From: JACJYE01 sp964432875
GTDB lineage: Bacteria > Bacteroidota > Bacteroidia > Chitinophagales > Saprospiraceae
Reading direction: 5' to 3'
DNA: 6,000 nt
Assembly: GCA_964432875.1 (NCBI GenBank)
Contig: CAYSPJ010000223.1
Span: 1 to 6,000 of the forward strand
Shown piece by piece: positions 5,961 to 6,000 of the stretch (positions are counted from its first letter, which is position 1; the number at the start of each line of letters is the position of its first letter). The translations under genes were made by a program, and so were the position numbers. The notes under the pieces are model-generated. The model saw nothing but the letters and a program-made list of their open reading frames with translations, had not been told where the DNA came from and searched no databases.

Positions 5961-6000
5961 ATGTGCAGAGCCCGCTGATCCACGCCAGAGGTCCGAATAG

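Larger units (their letters stand above)
5679..6000. other. Intergenic region with clustered palindromes, no convincing gene
   Basis: About 320 bases after valS contain no convincing gene on the plus strand; the longest ATG frame there (from 5807) is 26 codons. On the minus strand a frame is open from the window end to about 5793, but it gives no recognisable protein. The region holds several short palindromes (listed separately) and a -7 box at 5833-5840. It looks like dispersed intergenic repeat material, possibly with a promoter for a gene or RNA beyond the window. Confidence 0.5.

Overview
The window reads as chromosomal DNA from a fairly GC-rich member of the Bacteroidota, possibly of the Saprospiria or Cytophagia type. 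The main reason is the promoter pattern. The sequence TAnnTTTG, the Bacteroidota sigma-A -7 element, sits just upstream of two of the three intact genes. Start codons are preceded by A-rich leaders rather than Shine-Dalgarno sequences. The protein families (a lipoprotein histidine phosphatase, an AAA/STAND-like ATPase with a PD-(D/E)XK tail, and a bacterial-type ValRS) fit that group. The genus is not resolved.

Layout. Positions 1-561 hold no intact gene. On the minus strand around 408-247 there is a short, stop-interrupted stretch that reads like the central Arg-box region of a tyrosine recombinase (integrase), probably a decayed mobile-element remnant. A good plus-strand promoter (389-417) and two hairpins (463-479, 481-514) lie between it and the first gene. 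Positions 562-1188 encode a secreted lipoprotein of the histidine phosphatase (SixA/PGM-like) superfamily. A perfect 13-bp inverted repeat (1209-1253) follows. Positions 1310-2860 encode a 516-residue P-loop ATPase with a C-terminal PD-(D/E)XK nuclease-like domain; its -7 box ends only 4 nt before the ATG, so the mRNA is probably leaderless. Positions 2961-5678 encode valyl-tRNA synthetase (valS), with its own -7 box at 2932-2939. That box argues against a longer N-terminus starting at 2871. After valS there are about 320 bases without a convincing gene, but with at least four short palindromes and another exact -7 box (5833-5840). This looks like a dispersed intergenic repeat region.

All three intact genes lie on the plus strand but appear to be separate transcription units, since structured or promoter-bearing gaps of 100-120 bases separate them. 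Nothing suggests a shared pathway. The phosphatase acts in the envelope, valS is a housekeeping gene, and the ATPase-nuclease is an accessory-type gene set beside an essential one. The least understood items are the ATPase-nuclease with its leaderless promoter and the palindrome cluster after valS.
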